Assembly: GCA_947588325.1 (NCBI GenBank)
Contig: CANPYH010000033.1
Location: forward strand, 1 to 12,670
Length of the DNA: 12,670 nucleotides
Source: an uncultured Clostridia bacterium
Lineage (GTDB): Bacteria > Bacillota > Clostridia > Christensenellales > Pumilibacteraceae
Direction of reading: 5' to 3'
Part shown: positions 12,020 to 12,670 of the stretch, one piece after another
How the letters are laid out: every line of letters begins with the position of its first letter
How positions within the stretch are numbered: the first letter of the stretch is position 1
Program-made: the position numbers and the translations under genes
Notes under the pieces: generated by a model
What the model was told of the DNA's origin: nothing
The model's database searches: none
The model's input: only the letters and a program-made list of their open reading frames with translations

Positions 12020-12670
12020 TTATTTGATAAGTCCGAGATTTTTCATAATCGCTTTGAGCTGTTCGGCGTGTTGCGGTTCCATCTCGGTGAGGGGGAGACG
12101 GGGCTTGCCCGCTTTGATACCTATGTACTCCAGCGCCTTCTTGGTCGGTATGGGATTGACTTCCATAAAGAGCGCCTTGGCGAGGGGATCGAGGCGATAG
12201 GACAGTTCGCGCGCGGTGGGGTAGTCGTTGGCAAAGCAAGCGTCGGTGATCTGCTTCATCTCCTTGGGCGCGACGTTGGCTACGACGGAGATAACGCCGA
12301 TAGCGCCGAGCGCCATGAGAAAGACGGTGTAGCTGTCGTTACCGCTATACACGTCGAGTTTGCCGTTGCATTCCCTGCACATGGCGAGCAGGTCGTCGAT
12401 ATTCTCTCCCGCGTCCTTGATAGCGACGATATTTTTATGCTCGGAGAGCTTAACCGCCGTCTGGGGGGCTATCTTCAAGCCCGTGCGGGTGGGCACGTTA
12501 TACAGCACAATGGGAATATCTACCGAGTCGGCAATGGCGGTATAGTGGGCGATAAGCCCGTTTTGCGTGCACTTGTTATAGTAGGGAGTGACGACGAGCA
12601 GTGCGTCCGCGCCCTCTTTTTCGGCGATCTTGCTCATCTTGATTGCCGAAGCCGTGCAATTACTGCCCGT
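12020..12670 (-). CDS. dapA: 4-hydroxy-tetrahydrodipicolinate synthase, C-terminal part
   Basis: It condenses pyruvate with aspartate semialdehyde in the lysine and diaminopimelate pathway. Only 216 residues are visible. The frame stays open through the window edge (TGSNCTASAIK before MSKIAEKEG), so about 75 N-terminal residues lie outside and the internal ATG at 12637 is not the start. Conserved pieces are TGSN, LLVVTPYYNK with the catalytic-site Tyr, LYNVPTRTG with the substrate-binding Arg, and VAIKDAGENI with the Schiff-base Lys (often IKEAS). GNDS and the C-terminal helices are normal. Related aldolases (N-acetylneuraminate lyase, KDG aldolase) share the fold, but TPYYNK with YNVPTRTG favours DapA. 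Confidence 0.93.
   Translation of the reverse strand, partial: TGSNCTASAIKMSKIAEKEGADALLVVTPYYNKCTQNGLIAHYTAIADSVDIPIVLYNVPTRTGLKIAPQTAVKLSEHKNIVAIKDAGENIDDLLAMCRECNGKLDVYSGNDSYTVFLMALGAIGVISVVANVAPKEMKQITDACFANDYPTARELSYRLDPLAKALFMEVNPIPTKKALEYIGIKAGKPRLPLTEMEPQHAEQLKAIMKNLGLIK

Noticed and set aside
11955..12239. 94-codon minus-strand ORF overlapping the end of dapA
   Set aside because: Out-of-frame shadow of dapA that reads through the dapA terminator.

Overview
The window looks like chromosomal DNA from a clostridial (Bacillota) bacterium, probably an uncultured gut-type lineage. The reasons are the Firmicutes-style RecD2, formate-THF ligase and ATP-type PEP carboxykinase, the AGGAGG-type ribosome sites, the strong sigma-A promoters (all with TATAAT and a 17-base spacer), and frequent ATA isoleucine codons in DNA of roughly 50-55% GC. 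This placement is inferred from protein character, not from any marker search.

Layout, left to right. (1) 1-983: the 3' end of a gene for a probable surface or secreted protein that ends in two tandem copies of a solute-binding-protein-like unit, followed by a terminator. (2) 1200-3398: recD2, with a near-ideal promoter so close to its ATG that the mRNA may be leaderless. (3) 3465-8565: fhs, glnS and a short-form alaS, closely spaced and probably one transcript from the promoter at 3404-3432. (4) 8681-10258: pckA, with its own promoter, a leader hairpin and a strong terminator. (5) 10313-11187: about 875 bases without a credible gene, filled with nested inverted repeats and palindromes. (6) 11263-11799: a small flavodoxin-fold protein with a compact cysteine motif. 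(7) 12020-12670, minus strand: the C-terminal three quarters of dapA, convergent with the flavoprotein gene and separated from it by a hairpin that could terminate both transcripts.

The coding genes are mostly housekeeping: DNA repair (recD2), one-carbon supply for purines and initiator formylation (fhs), tRNA charging (glnS, alaS), gluconeogenic or anaplerotic PEP/oxaloacetate exchange (pckA), and lysine/diaminopimelate synthesis (dapA). I see no defence, phage, transposase, CRISPR or tRNA gene.

The most unusual part is the repeat-rich gap at 10.3-11.2 kb. Two 57-base inverted copies share an identical 14+27-base frame but carry entirely different 16-base inserts at the same place, each of which is itself a hairpin. 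A second, outer inverted repeat of about 122 bases per arm surrounds them. Also notable are the recent duplication in the first gene, the possible leaderless recD2 mRNA, and an AlaRS that lacks both the beta-barrel part of its editing region and the C-Ala domain.
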